DNA of 36,641 nt from Lachnospiraceae bacterium (GCA_017387565.1 JAFOEY010000001.1:1-36641), one strand, 5' to 3'. Shown: positions 8,446 through 17,162, numbered from the stretch's first letter. Notes: generated by a model not told the origin, from the letters alone. Made by a program: numbers and translations.

Positions 8446-8724
8446 TCATATTATCTTATTGACTAAACGAGCTATCTCTTCCGAAGTTTCGTAGAATCCC
8501 CGTTTTATCCATTCGTCCAGAAGTACCAGTTTAAAGGTCAGTGCTTCATTTTTTGTATCAAAATTCCGAAAACATGAAGAGCGGTTGACACCGGCGATGT
8601 CAGATATTTCTTTGATCGTGATTTTGGAGAACTGCTTCTCCCTCATAAGTTGAAGAAGAGCATCGGCCATACATTCGAAGGCCAATAGTATATCGCGTCT
8701 TACGGAATAGCTATATGAAAGAGA
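8446..8724 (-). pseudogene. TetR/AcrR regulator remnant
   Basis: The minus-strand frame contains the TetR DNA-binding helix-turn-helix (LMREKQFSKITIKEISDIAG, then VNRSSCFRNFDTKNEAL). It stops after about 80-90 codons, whereas TetR proteins have about 190. No ATG and no ribosome site precede it. The frame runs directly from the stop codon of the AraC gene upstream, so its own 5' end is gone. The last 25 residues (IKRGFYETSEEIARLVNKII) do not look like TetR and may come from another gene. Without a ligand-binding domain it should not work as a regulator. Confidence 0.65.
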
Positions 8725-9648
8725 TTATGAGGAATAACGCTCTAATGTAATTAGGCTGGAGGAATCTGACAAGAATTCCTGTGTGGATAAAAGATGATTT
8801 TGCTGGTTAGGAAAGTCTTCTTTTTTGAAATTTTTTCGATATTCCTTTGGCGAATATCCATATTGCTGCTGAAACCCTTTATTGAAATATTTGGGATCGG
8901 AAAATCCGCAGGAAACACTAATATCTAAAAGAGAATAGTCTGATAAAATGAGAAGATGTCTGGCTCTCTCACAACGGATTTTCAATACATAATTTTGAAA
9001 AGACATACCAAAACAGTCTTTAAAAAAATGTGACAAGTAGTAAAGATCCATATTTTCGTATTTGGCAATATCAGACAATAAAAGCTTTTCAGAATAATGC
9101 TCATCAATATATTGGGTGATATTTTGCATCCTCTTTCCGCGTGCCTTAGATGAAATCCGCTCCTTATCAGAGATTTCATGGAAAGGAAGATGGTTCAATA
9201 GATAAAAAAATAGTTGATTAACGAGAGAAGCACACTTTAATTCATATATCGCTTCCCTGTTAAAATAAGAGTATGCCGTATCCATCACATAGTTATGGAT
9301 ATTCTGGCATTCTGACGGATTGTCTGTACTACAAAGGTGTGTCCGGTCAAAATGAATGTATTTTATTTGAGGATAATAGGTCGAAAAAAAGGAAGGCGAT
9401 ACTTGTAGAGAGAGTATCAAGGCGGGATTTATCGCTTTGATTTCATGACTTTCAAAAGGGTTGATAATAAAAATATCATCTTTCCGGAGAGAAACACTAA
9501 AATCCTGAATTGTCAGGGAGATTTCTCCGTCAATGATCAGACAAATCTCATAATCTCTATGGATATGAGGAGAGCGATAAAGTATTTTCACAAGAAACAA
9601 ATGAAAATTGGTATTATTGTGAGAGATAACTTCATATTCTTCGTGCAT
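8725..9648 (-). CDS. AraC-family regulator of the adjacent sugar cassette
   Basis: The 307-residue protein has an N-terminal cupin sugar-sensing domain (residues ~20-110; SPHIHRDYEICLIIDGEI) and a C-terminal double helix-turn-helix. LLLSDIAKYENMDLYYLSHFFK is helix pair one and ISVSCGFSDPKYFNKGFQQQ, followed by GYSPKEYRKNF, is the AraC signature. I prefer ATG 9648 because GAGG lies 8 bases upstream; upstream in-frame starts lack one. The gene is divergent from the isomerase-kinase-aldolase operon and probably activates it when the sugar is present. About 30 residues beyond the normal AraC end are low in similarity. Confidence 0.88.
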   Translation of the reverse strand: MHEEYEVISHNNTNFHLFLVKILYRSPHIHRDYEICLIIDGEISLTIQDFSVSLRKDDIFIINPFESHEIKAINPALILSLQVSPSFFSTYYPQIKYIHFDRTHLCSTDNPSECQNIHNYVMDTAYSYFNREAIYELKCASLVNQLFFYLLNHLPFHEISDKERISSKARGKRMQNITQYIDEHYSEKLLLSDIAKYENMDLYYLSHFFKDCFGMSFQNYVLKIRCERARHLLILSDYSLLDISVSCGFSDPKYFNKGFQQQYGYSPKEYRKNFKKEDFPNQQNHLLSTQEFLSDSSSLITLERYSS

Positions 9649-9721
9649 TTTATATACCTCGTCAATAATCAAATAGCAAATTTGTATGGTTTTGAAAGTC
9701 CAATTAGTCAGAGAAAGCAAT

Positions 9722-9743
9722 ACTTATAAATGTTAATATAAGT
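9722..9743. promoter_or_regulatory. inverted repeat in divergent intergenic region
   Basis: ACTTATA and TATAAGT are perfect inverted arms 8 bases apart, midway between the araC-type gene and the isomerase gene. They may be a regulator site or overlapping -10 boxes of the two divergent promoters. The arms are AT-rich, so chance is possible. Confidence 0.3.
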
Positions 9744-9800
9744 TTATCACAGAGAAATGTGAAATAACAAGAATAAGAAAAAAAGAAAAGGAGAAAAAAG

Positions 9801-10838
9801 ATGGCAGAGTTTAAGTTTTCAGTAGGACCATGGAATGTTCATTCAGGAGCAGATTCATATGGACCGGCGACAAGAAAAGAAATTGATTTTGATGAGAAAC
9901 TTGCAAAGTTTGCAGAAATGGGCTTTTCCGCAATTCAGTTCCATGATGATGACGCGGTTCCAAACATTAATGATTACACAGAAGAAGAAATCAAAGAGAA
10001 AGCAAGAGAGTTGAAGAAAAAACTGGACAAATATGGTTTGGTTGCTGAATTCGTTGCACCTCGCCTCTGGATGGATGGGCATACAACAGATGGAGGTTTC
10101 ATGAGTACATCAAAAGAGGATCGCGATTATGCAATGTGGAGAGCTTACAGATCTATTGACATAGCAAATGAGTTGGGTTGTGATATGGTTGTATTATGGC
10201 TCGCTAGAGAAGGAACACTATGTGCGGAAAGTAAATCTCCTGTATGGGCTACTCGGATGTTAATCGAGGCAATTAACAAGATGCTTGAGTATGACCCTAA
10301 GATTCGTGTTTGTATCGAGCCGAAACCAAACGAGCCGATTGACAGAAGTATTTGCGGAACAATGGGACATGTGATGGCTATTTCCGCAGCGACAATTGAT
10401 CCGGCCAGAGTTGGTGGAAACTTAGAAAGTGCACATGCGATTTTGGCAGGTTTGGATCCGGCACATGAAATCGGATTTGCAATGGCAATGGGCAAGCTGA
10501 TGACAGTTCATCTGAATGACCAGAATGGAATTAAATACGACCAGGACAAATCTTTTGGCGTTGAAAATCTCCGTTCAGCATTTAACCAGGTAAAGGTGCT
10601 GAAAGAAAACAATTATGGCGCTAATGGAGAATTTGTTGGCTTGGACGTTAAGGCTATGCGAACCACAAAGGATGAAGATGGTTATAAACACCTTGAAAAT
10701 AGCTTAAAGATTTTTAAGGCATTGGAAAAAAAGGTGGAGAAATTTGATTATGATTTTCAGAAAAAGTGTGTAGATAACAGAGACTTTGAAAGCTTGGAAA
10801 TGTATGTAATGAGCCTATTAATGGGGATTGAGTATTGA
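9801..10838 (+). CDS. xylose-isomerase-family sugar isomerase
   Basis: The 345-residue TIM-barrel protein resembles short class I xylose isomerases. FHDDDAVP (His48, Asp51), EPKPNEP (Glu173, Lys175), ESAH (Glu209, His212), YDQD (Asp247, Asp249) and LDVK (Asp282) align with the known catalytic and metal residues at the same spacing. One metal ligand, Asp245 in the Streptomyces enzyme, is His237 here. It probably interconverts an aldose and ketose before the next gene phosphorylates the sugar. AAAGGAG precedes the ATG. Which sugar is not visible; ordinary xylose metabolism is unlikely because an aldolase follows rather than a pentulose route. Confidence 0.85.
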   Translation: MAEFKFSVGPWNVHSGADSYGPATRKEIDFDEKLAKFAEMGFSAIQFHDDDAVPNINDYTEEEIKEKARELKKKLDKYGLVAEFVAPRLWMDGHTTDGGFMSTSKEDRDYAMWRAYRSIDIANELGCDMVVLWLAREGTLCAESKSPVWATRMLIEAINKMLEYDPKIRVCIEPKPNEPIDRSICGTMGHVMAISAATIDPARVGGNLESAHAILAGLDPAHEIGFAMAMGKLMTVHLNDQNGIKYDQDKSFGVENLRSAFNQVKVLKENNYGANGEFVGLDVKAMRTTKDEDGYKHLENSLKIFKALEKKVEKFDYDFQKKCVDNRDFESLEMYVMSLLMGIEY

Positions 10839-10843
10839 TGAAG

Positions 10844-10868
10844 AGGGAGATGTTCCATCTCCCTTTTG
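10844..10868 (+). terminator. terminator or attenuator between isomerase and kinase
   Basis: A perfect 9-bp stem AGGGAGATG/CATCTCCCT has a 3-base loop and is followed by TTTTG. It stands 5 bases after the isomerase stop and 32 before the kinase start. The short T tract suggests partial read-through, giving less kinase than isomerase. Confidence 0.6.
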
Positions 10869-10899
10869 TCGATAAAAGTAAGAGAGAAGGAGGCGCAAA

Positions 10900-12024
10900 G
10901 TGAAAAAGAAAGTTATTGTTGCAGGACATATTTGTTTAGATATAACACCATTGTTTCCGTCTAAAGAAATTGAAAAGGTAGCAGATATCATGCTTCCGGG
11001 TAAATTAATTGAAATGGAAGGTGTGGATGTACACACCGGAGGTGCTGTGGCAAACACAGGACTTGCTATGAAGATTCTGGGTGCAGATGTTTCTCTCATG
11101 GGAAAAGTGGGAAATGATGCATTTGGCGAAATCGTTTTGAGCATATTAAGCAAATATGATGCGAAGTCAGGGATGCTCGTGGCAGAAAACGCGTCTACTT
11201 CCTATTCGGTGGTTCTGGCAATGCCGGGTATTGACCGCATCTTTCTTCATAATCCGGGAGCAAATAATACGTTTTGTGCGGGAGATATTTCGGAGGAAGA
11301 ATTAAAGGATACGGCACTTCTTCATTTTGGCTATCCGCCATTGATGGCAGCAATGTATGCGGATGACGGAAGGGAATTAGTCTGCCTTATGAAAAAAGCG
11401 AAGAAGGAAGGCGTTGCTACATCATTGGATTTGGCTGCGGTGGATGAAAATGCAGGAGCAGGAAAGGCAGATTGGAAAAAGATTCTTCAAAATGTTATGC
11501 CGTATGTGGACTTCTTTGTTCCAAGTGTAGAAGAATTATGCTTTATGCTGGATAAGGAACGGTTCAAAGATTGGTGTGACAGAGCAAGAGGAAGGGATAT
11601 CACAGAGATACTTGATATTGAGAAGGATATTAAACCTCTTGCCGATATTTGTATGTCGTATGGTGCAAAAATTCTTTTAATAAAATGTGGTGCATCCGGA
11701 ATGTATTATCGTACCGGAAAACCGGACTTGCTCAAAAAAGTTGGACCAGGGGTTGGGCTGAACCCGGAGCTGTGGGCAGACAAAGAGGGCTTTGAAAAGA
11801 GTTATGTCCCGGATCAAATTATGTCAGGAACCGGAGCAGGAGACACTAGCATAGCGGCATTTTTAATGGCAATGCTAGAGGGTTGTCCCATAGAAGAGGC
11901 AATGCATCTTGCAACAGCAGAAGGAGCATCCTGTGTAGCTGCTTTTGATGCGCTTGGTGGAATAAAAAAATTGGATGAACTGCGTCATAAAATTGAGGCA
12001 GGATGGAAAAAATGTGATGAGTAG
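10900..12024 (+). CDS. PfkB-family sugar kinase
   Basis: The 374-residue ribokinase-fold kinase transfers phosphate from ATP to a sugar. The N-terminal HTGGAVANTGLAMKILGADV is PfkB signature 1. The C-terminal SGTGAGDTSIAAF holds the anion hole and catalytic base Asp315. Translation begins at GTG 10900, 6 bases after GGAGG. The length is above the usual 300-330 because of an insertion around residues 220-305. It lies between an isomerase and a class II aldolase, so it likely phosphorylates the ketose that the aldolase then splits. Confidence 0.88.
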   Translation: MKKKVIVAGHICLDITPLFPSKEIEKVADIMLPGKLIEMEGVDVHTGGAVANTGLAMKILGADVSLMGKVGNDAFGEIVLSILSKYDAKSGMLVAENASTSYSVVLAMPGIDRIFLHNPGANNTFCAGDISEEELKDTALLHFGYPPLMAAMYADDGRELVCLMKKAKKEGVATSLDLAAVDENAGAGKADWKKILQNVMPYVDFFVPSVEELCFMLDKERFKDWCDRARGRDITEILDIEKDIKPLADICMSYGAKILLIKCGASGMYYRTGKPDLLKKVGPGVGLNPELWADKEGFEKSYVPDQIMSGTGAGDTSIAAFLMAMLEGCPIEEAMHLATAEGASCVAAFDALGGIKKLDELRHKIEAGWKKCDE

Positions 12025-12041
12025 GGAACAGAGGTGCGATT

Positions 12042-12890
12042 ATGTTAGTTTCAATGAATGAAATTTTAAAGCCTGCAAAGGAAAATGGATATGGGGTCGG
12101 CTTTTTTAATGCGGTGAATGTGGAAATGGCAAGAGCTGTAATCGAGACAGCGGAAGAACTTCGTGCACCTGTAATTGTAGGTACGGCAGAAGTTTTGCTC
12201 CCTGCAATGGAGCTCAAACGAGTCGCGGATTATCTTATACCACTTGCGAAGGAAGCTTCAGTACCTGTGTGTGTACACTATGACCATGGGCTGACGTTTG
12301 AAAGATGTATGGAGGCAATTAAGTTGGGGTTTACTTCTATCATGTATGATTGTTCAACATTAAGCTACGAAGAAAACGTAAAAAAAGTTTCGGAAATGGT
12401 AAAAATATGTCATGCGCTTGGGGTAACAGTAGAGGGGGAACTGGGACATGTGGGAGACAATGATGGTGTAGGAAGGCTCAAAAATCCGAGTGATTATTAT
12501 ACTGTTCCGGAAGTTGCCAAAGATTATGTGGTACAAACCGGAGTAGATGCCTTGGCAGTTGCAGTAGGAAATGCTCATGGTGATTATAAGTTTCCTCCGG
12601 AACTGGATTTTGAAAGAATTGAAAGGATAGCTGAGATTACGAAACTTCCTTTAGTTCTTCATGGAGGTAGCGGACTCGCAGACAGTGATTTTAAAACGGC
12701 GGTACAGAAGGGAATTTGTAAGGTAAATATTTTTACGGATATAGACAAAGCAGGAAAGGCGGGAATCGAAGCCGGTCTTGCAGCAGGAGCAAAGTCCATG
12801 ATGGCTCTGATACCATATGAAATTCAGGCTATGCGAGAAGTTGTCGCAGAAAAAATAAGGTTATTTGGGTCAGATAACATAATAATATGA
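12042..12890 (+). CDS. class II (zinc) ketose-bisphosphate aldolase
   Basis: The 282-residue protein belongs to the FbaA/GatY/KbaY family, which cleaves fructose- or tagatose-type (bis)phosphates to dihydroxyacetone phosphate and an aldehyde. HYDHG holds the catalytic Asp81 and zinc ligand His82. EGELGHVGD (Glu133), NAHGDYK (His179) and LHGGSG (His207) are the other metal and phosphate residues. It starts 18 bases after the kinase stop, with GAGGTG as ribosome site, so it is in one operon with isomerase and kinase. The product of the kinase is the probable substrate; substrate stereochemistry cannot be read from sequence. Confidence 0.9.
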   Translation: MLVSMNEILKPAKENGYGVGFFNAVNVEMARAVIETAEELRAPVIVGTAEVLLPAMELKRVADYLIPLAKEASVPVCVHYDHGLTFERCMEAIKLGFTSIMYDCSTLSYEENVKKVSEMVKICHALGVTVEGELGHVGDNDGVGRLKNPSDYYTVPEVAKDYVVQTGVDALAVAVGNAHGDYKFPPELDFERIERIAEITKLPLVLHGGSGLADSDFKTAVQKGICKVNIFTDIDKAGKAGIEAGLAAGAKSMMALIPYEIQAMREVVAEKIRLFGSDNIII

Positions 12891-12892
12891 CA

Positions 12893-12988
12893 ATGTCAGA
12901 TGTGATAAATCCCGAACAGGAGTCTCTTGCTAAAGAAGCGGAAGCGACCATTTCAGAATGGATTAGAATGATAGACAGTCAGAATTAA
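12893..12988 (+). pseudogene. short coding-like ORF after the aldolase
   Basis: Three bases past the aldolase stop an ATG opens a 31-codon frame (MSDVINPEQESLAKEAEATI, ending RMIDSQN). It looks coding and acidic but has no ribosome site of its own, and its end lies inside the terminator hairpin. It is probably the leftover of a lost fourth gene of the operon. I do not recognise it. Confidence 0.3.
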
Positions 12989-13006
12989 TGGCTGTCTATT
13001 TTTTTA
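12971..13006 (+). terminator. terminator of the isomerase-kinase-aldolase operon
   Basis: ATAGACAGTC pairs with GGCTGTCTAT (10 bp with one G-T), loop of 9, then seven T. The stem is nearly identical to the hairpin at 8371. Confidence 0.85.
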
Positions 13007-13077
13007 TTGAAATACAGTGGGAAGAGTGGTAAAAAATATGTTGTTGGACTTCAAATATATAACAACAAAGAAAATGG

Positions 13078-13106
13078 TTTACATAATATTTTTGATGATA
13101 TATAAC
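13078..13106 (+). promoter_or_regulatory. sigma-A promoter of the first EamA gene
   Basis: TTTACA (13078-13083), a 17-base spacer and TATAAC (13101-13106) lie 24 bases before the EamA ATG and after the preceding operon's terminator. Confidence 0.6.
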
Positions 13107-13129
13107 AGAGAGGATTTAAGTTCGAAAAG

Positions 13130-14047
13130 ATGGAAAAAATATTTCAGGATAGTAAATATAAATCGATACTGGCAATTTTTTGTGCTTTAGGCTGGTCATT
13201 GGCATATCCACTGATAAAAATCGGCTATCAGGAATTTCAGGTTATATCGACGGATCTGGGAGGAAAAATCATTTTTGCAGGTATTCGTTTTTTCTTTGCC
13301 GGACTTGTGGTTCTATTGTTCTGCCTGTTTCAAAAAAGAGAAATCGAAATAAAAAGTAAGAAGGATATATTGTGGCTATTTCTTTTGGCGGTTGTTAATA
13401 CAACACTTCATTATATGTTTGCCTATATCGGCCTGGGCTATAATGCCAGTGCCAGGTCGACCATATTGGATTCGATGGGAGGATTTTTTCTGATTATTCT
13501 CTCAACATTGATATTTTCAGATGATAAAATATCGACATATAAGATTTTAGGATGTGTACTGGGAATTGCTGGTATCGTTGCCATCAATATACAGCCCGGT
13601 GAACCGTTTTTATCAGATATTACTTTTTTTGGCGATGGAATGATTTTGTTAAATGCGGTATGTTCGGCATTGGGTGGAATCATTACCCGGGTGGTTTCTA
13701 AGAAAATGAATATCATGCAGGCGACAGGACAAAGCATGTTGGTTGGAGGTATTTTACTCTTGTTAATCGGATTTGTCATTGGAACGGAAAGTGTGTGGAA
13801 ATTTACGATGAAAGGAATGCTTGTCTTAATGGCATTGATTATGATATCGGCAGTGTGTTTTGCCGTGTATAATGAGTTGCTTGCCTATCATCCGATCAGC
13901 AAGATTGCTATCTACAATGCGTTGATACCGGTGCTGGGTGTGATTTTTGCGGCTTTTTTATTAAAAGAAGAATTGAAGTGGCAGTATTTAATAGCGGTAT
14001 TGCTGGTGGCTTTGGGAATTTATATGGTAAATATGAAAAAAGAGTAG
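13130..14047 (+). CDS. EamA/DMT-family permease (first of two)
   Basis: The 305-residue inner-membrane protein has ten predicted hydrophobic helices in two EamA halves. The C-terminal half carries the usual LNAVCSALGGIITR and YNALIPVLGVIFAAFLLKEEL segments. EamA proteins export or import small metabolites such as amino acids, and the substrate is not predictable. The ribosome site (AGAGAGG) is about 16 bases before the ATG, longer than normal, but no better start exists. A second EamA gene begins 121 bases downstream; the two are only distantly alike and are not an obvious recent duplication. Confidence 0.88.
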   Translation: MEKIFQDSKYKSILAIFCALGWSLAYPLIKIGYQEFQVISTDLGGKIIFAGIRFFFAGLVVLLFCLFQKREIEIKSKKDILWLFLLAVVNTTLHYMFAYIGLGYNASARSTILDSMGGFFLIILSTLIFSDDKISTYKILGCVLGIAGIVAINIQPGEPFLSDITFFGDGMILLNAVCSALGGIITRVVSKKMNIMQATGQSMLVGGILLLLIGFVIGTESVWKFTMKGMLVLMALIMISAVCFAVYNELLAYHPISKIAIYNALIPVLGVIFAAFLLKEELKWQYLIAVLLVALGIYMVNMKKE

Positions 14048-14168
14048 GGCAGAAAATGAGATGGTATTATAAAATAAAAAGGAGCTTGTTTTGGAGAGAT
14101 TTTCTATATAAAAATATATTTGTATAAATTGGTAGTAAATAGAAAAATGACAGAAAGGAGACATCCGG

Positions 14169-15062
14169 GTGAGTGCGCAAAAGAAAGGAATTCTGTTTTC
14201 TATTTTAGGAGGAGTTTTTTGGGGAATATCAGGTGTATGCGGACAATATTTGTTTGATGTGAAGGGATTAAATGCAAAATGGATGGTGAACATCCGGCTT
14301 ATCATTGCCGGAATATTGATGTTGGTGCTTGTATATCGGAAAGCTGAAAACAGGAAAAAATGGGAATATTTATTTTTAGATTGGAAGAATTTATGGAGAT
14401 TATTGTTGTTTAGTTTGTTCGGGATGACATTATGTCAACTTTCTTACTTTTCCACGATTGAATGTTCCAATGCAGGAACGGCAACGGTATTACAATATAC
14501 TTCTCCGGTCTTGATTATGGTATATGTGGCATTCAGAGATTGGAAAAAACCTACATATTTCGATATTTTAGCCTTGATTTTGGCTCTTATGGGTACTTTT
14601 CTGCTAGCTACACATGGTAATGTTGGTACGCTGGCGATTTCCAAACAGGCACTTTTTTGGGGAGCAGTGGCATCTGTGACAATGGCATTATATAATCTTC
14701 TTCCGATAAAACTAATGGAAACGTTTGGAATTGGAACCATTATTGGCTGGAGTATGCTGATTGGTGGAATATGCATGGTTCCGGTTACAAAGCCGTGGAT
14801 AGTTCCGGGAGAATGGGATATCAAGACGATGGTGGCATTATTTGCTGTTATCCTGGTTGGAACGATTATGGCATTTGGTGTTTATTTTAAAGGTTCTCGG
14901 GCAATCGGCGCAGCAAAAGCGAGCTTGTATGCAGCTTCCGAGCCTTTGACGGCAACGGTTGCGGCTGCGGTATTTATGCATGTGAACTTTCGGACTATGG
15001 ATGTTGTAGGGATTGCGTGTATTGTACTGGCAGTTTCAATTTTGTCATTGCAAAAGATCTGA
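14169..15062 (+). CDS. EamA/DMT-family permease (second of two)
   Basis: The 297-residue protein has ten hydrophobic helices. ISGVCGQYLF is in the first half and MAFGVYFKGSRAIGAAKASL, followed by YAASEPLTATVAAAVF, is the typical end of the second EamA repeat. Translation starts at GTG 14169 with AAAGGAG 9 bases before. The protein sits in the membrane as a small-molecule transporter. It is followed by the ketopantoate-reductase-like gene, which could act on a related metabolite, though the 154-base gap weakens that link. Confidence 0.88.
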   Translation: MSAQKKGILFSILGGVFWGISGVCGQYLFDVKGLNAKWMVNIRLIIAGILMLVLVYRKAENRKKWEYLFLDWKNLWRLLLFSLFGMTLCQLSYFSTIECSNAGTATVLQYTSPVLIMVYVAFRDWKKPTYFDILALILALMGTFLLATHGNVGTLAISKQALFWGAVASVTMALYNLLPIKLMETFGIGTIIGWSMLIGGICMVPVTKPWIVPGEWDIKTMVALFAVILVGTIMAFGVYFKGSRAIGAAKASLYAASEPLTATVAAAVFMHVNFRTMDVVGIACIVLAVSILSLQKI

Positions 15063-15216
15063 AATAAATTAGAGTACATGATGTATCAATATGATATCAG
15101 GGTGGTATGTTTGAATGTTTTAGAATTACGATAGCAAAAAGCGCATAGCAATCCATTGGTATCTTTTGATAAAAATATAAAAAGGAATATAAGAAAAGAC
15201 AAGGAGAGAAATACAA

Positions 15217-16140
15217 ATGCAGATTCAAAAAGTTTCAATTGTAGGTATGGGAGCTTTAGGACTTCTATATGCCAATCATATTGCAAAACATGCAGGAAGT
15301 GACACGGTTACTTTTGTCATGGATGAAAAAAGAATTCAAAAATACTGTAATGAAGACTTTTTAATTAATGGTGAAAAAGTGAAATTTCAAATGATCAGTG
15401 ATGCAAAAGCAACTCCGGCGGATTTGCTTATTGTTGCCGTAAAATATACAGGTCTGGAAGCTGCGCTTGATGTCATGAAATCATCCATAGATGAACATAC
15501 CATTATTATGTCCGTAATGAATGGTATTTCAAGTGAAGAAATCATAGGTGAAAAATACGGGATGGATAGGATACTGTATACCGTCGCACAGGGAATGGAT
15601 GCCATGAAATTTGGCAATTCATTAAAGTATACACAAATGGGAAAACTACATATCGGGACTGTAAAAGGCGGTAATCCTGAAATTTTGAATTCTGTGAAAG
15701 CGTATTTTGAAAGAATTGACATGCCGTATTTTGAGGAGGAAGACATTTTATGGCGTATGTGGTTCAAATACATGCTCAATGTCGGAATTAATCAGACATG
15801 CATGGTGTATAACACAACATATTCAGGGGCAATCTCTGAAGGAAGTGAGGCAAACAGAACTTTAATTGCAGCCATGCGTGAGGTGTTAGCGATTGCTAAC
15901 GCAAAAGGGATTGGTCTGACCGAAGCGGATCTTAATAAGTGTATTGAAATTGAAAGCACTCTCGATCCAAACGGAACACCGTCTATGGGACAGGACAGAA
16001 TTAATAAGAAACATTCAGAGGTTGAAATGTTTGCCGGAACCGTGATTCGTCTGGGAGAAGAATTAGGAATCCGTGTACCTGAAAATAAATACATTTATGC
16101 CAGGGTAAAGGAGATTGAAAAGGAATATTGCACTTCATAA
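15217..16140 (+). CDS. panE: ketopantoate reductase family enzyme
   Basis: The 307-residue cytoplasmic enzyme matches 2-dehydropantoate 2-reductase, which uses NADPH to make pantoate for coenzyme A. The Rossmann motif GMGALG is at residues 10-15, the catalytic lysine lies in WFKYMLNVGIN (Lys184) and the signature GTPSMGQD is near residue 257. AAGGAG precedes the ATG. No panB, panC or panD is nearby. Gut Firmicutes often carry several PanE paralogues that reduce other 2-keto acids, so the pantothenate role is likely but not certain. Confidence 0.85.
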   Translation: MQIQKVSIVGMGALGLLYANHIAKHAGSDTVTFVMDEKRIQKYCNEDFLINGEKVKFQMISDAKATPADLLIVAVKYTGLEAALDVMKSSIDEHTIIMSVMNGISSEEIIGEKYGMDRILYTVAQGMDAMKFGNSLKYTQMGKLHIGTVKGGNPEILNSVKAYFERIDMPYFEEEDILWRMWFKYMLNVGINQTCMVYNTTYSGAISEGSEANRTLIAAMREVLAIANAKGIGLTEADLNKCIEIESTLDPNGTPSMGQDRINKKHSEVEMFAGTVIRLGEELGIRVPENKYIYARVKEIEKEYCTS

Positions 16141-16168
16141 ATAGTTTATTTTTATTTTAGAAAAAGTT

Positions 16169-16195
16169 TTAGCACTCGCACTTGACGAGTGCTAA
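16169..16195. promoter_or_regulatory. CIRCE operator (HrcA binding site)
   Basis: TTAGCACTC, nine bases, GAGTGCTAA: a perfect match to the CIRCE consensus. HrcA binding here would block the overlapping promoter until heat shock. Confidence 0.95.
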
Positions 16196-16210
16196 TTTTG
16201 GGTATATAAC
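16182..16210 (+). promoter_or_regulatory. sigma-A promoter overlapped by CIRCE
   Basis: TTGACG (16182-16187) lies in the CIRCE spacer and right arm; a 17-base spacer leads to TATAAC (16205-16210). The transcript would begin near 16217, about 105 bases before hsp20. Confidence 0.8.
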
Positions 16211-16321
16211 GTAGTCAGAACAAAGAAAAGAAGCAAAAATGCTTCCAAACATTCCGGGTTCAAAGTTTCATATTAACAAAAGGTATCGTAAGGTTTTTAA
16301 AAAGGAAAGGAAGGATGACTT

Positions 16322-16795
16322 ATGATGACACCTAGTTTATTTCATGACAACTTTGACTTATTTGATCGCTTTTATCAGGATCCGTTTGACGATCGCGATT
16401 TCAAAAACATGGAAAAGAAATTATATGGCCACAGAGCCAAAAATGTAATGAATACGGATATTAAAGAATCCGACTCTGAATATGAAATGACCATTGATCT
16501 TCCGGGCTTTAAAAAAGATGAAGTCAGCGTAGCATTGGAAAACGGTTATCTGACAATCAGTGCGACAAAAGGTCTTGAAAAAGACGAAGCCGAAAACGAA
16601 GAAGAGAAGAAGAAAGGCAACTATATCAGACGAGAACGTTATAGTGGTTCCTGCCAGAGAAGCTTTTATGTAGGTGATGCTCTTTGTGTGGATGATATCA
16701 AGGCAAACTTCAAGCATGGTATTTTAAATCTGACAATCCCGAAAAAGGATACCAAAGAAATTGAAAACAATAAGTATATTGCAATTGAGGGATAA
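16322..16795 (+). CDS. hsp20: small heat shock protein Hsp20
   Basis: The 157-residue ATP-independent chaperone holds unfolding proteins during stress. The alpha-crystallin domain covers about residues 40-150: IDLPGFKKDEVSVALENGYL is its first half and HGILNLTIPKKD, the conserved GxLxxxxPK end motif, is near its close. A lysine- and glutamate-rich loop sits at 82-100. AGGAAGG precedes two consecutive ATG codons; either could start. The gene has a perfect CIRCE site at its promoter, so it is very likely repressed by HrcA and induced by heat. Confidence 0.95.
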   Translation: MMTPSLFHDNFDLFDRFYQDPFDDRDFKNMEKKLYGHRAKNVMNTDIKESDSEYEMTIDLPGFKKDEVSVALENGYLTISATKGLEKDEAENEEEKKKGNYIRRERYSGSCQRSFYVGDALCVDDIKANFKHGILNLTIPKKDTKEIENNKYIAIEG

Positions 16796-16810
16796 AAGGA
16801 GGATGAAGTC

Positions 16811-17095
16811 ATGAATGAAGTTATTAATGCATATGCCAGAAATCCACATGTAGTCAGAAAGCTGATCCGTTTCAATGATTTTATTCCTGCAAATATCATT
16901 TGTGAGGATAAAAAGACAGTGATTCCGGTAAAACTGGAAAAAGTCAAACCGGATGAACTGCTTAAGAAAAATGGCGGCAATACGATTTTTGATATCTGTT
17001 ACGAAGGAAAGCATTACAATACAAAGATTGCAAAGATTCGTATGGATGCTGCAAATAAAGATATTGATGAAGTTGAGTTAGCTGTTGTGAGTTAA
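16811..17095 (+). CDS. unknown protein co-transcribed with hsp20
   Basis: The 94-residue, lysine-rich, soluble protein begins 15 bases after hsp20 with a strong AAAAGGAGG site, and a terminator follows it. It is therefore in the CIRCE-controlled operon. It shows alternating beta-like strands (IIPANIICEDKKTVIPVKL is similar in style to small beta-barrel proteins) and ends IDEVELAVVS. No cysteine pair, membrane helix or known chaperone motif is seen. By position it is a heat-shock protein of unknown activity, perhaps an Hsp20 helper. Confidence 0.75.
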   Translation: MNEVINAYARNPHVVRKLIRFNDFIPANIICEDKKTVIPVKLEKVKPDELLKKNGGNTIFDICYEGKHYNTKIAKIRMDAANKDIDEVELAVVS

Positions 17096-17162
17096 GGAGA
17101 GGATACCGTACCAGCGAAGGGCGTACAATCAAATTTGTTAAGGCGGAAGCCTTTCAAAGAGA

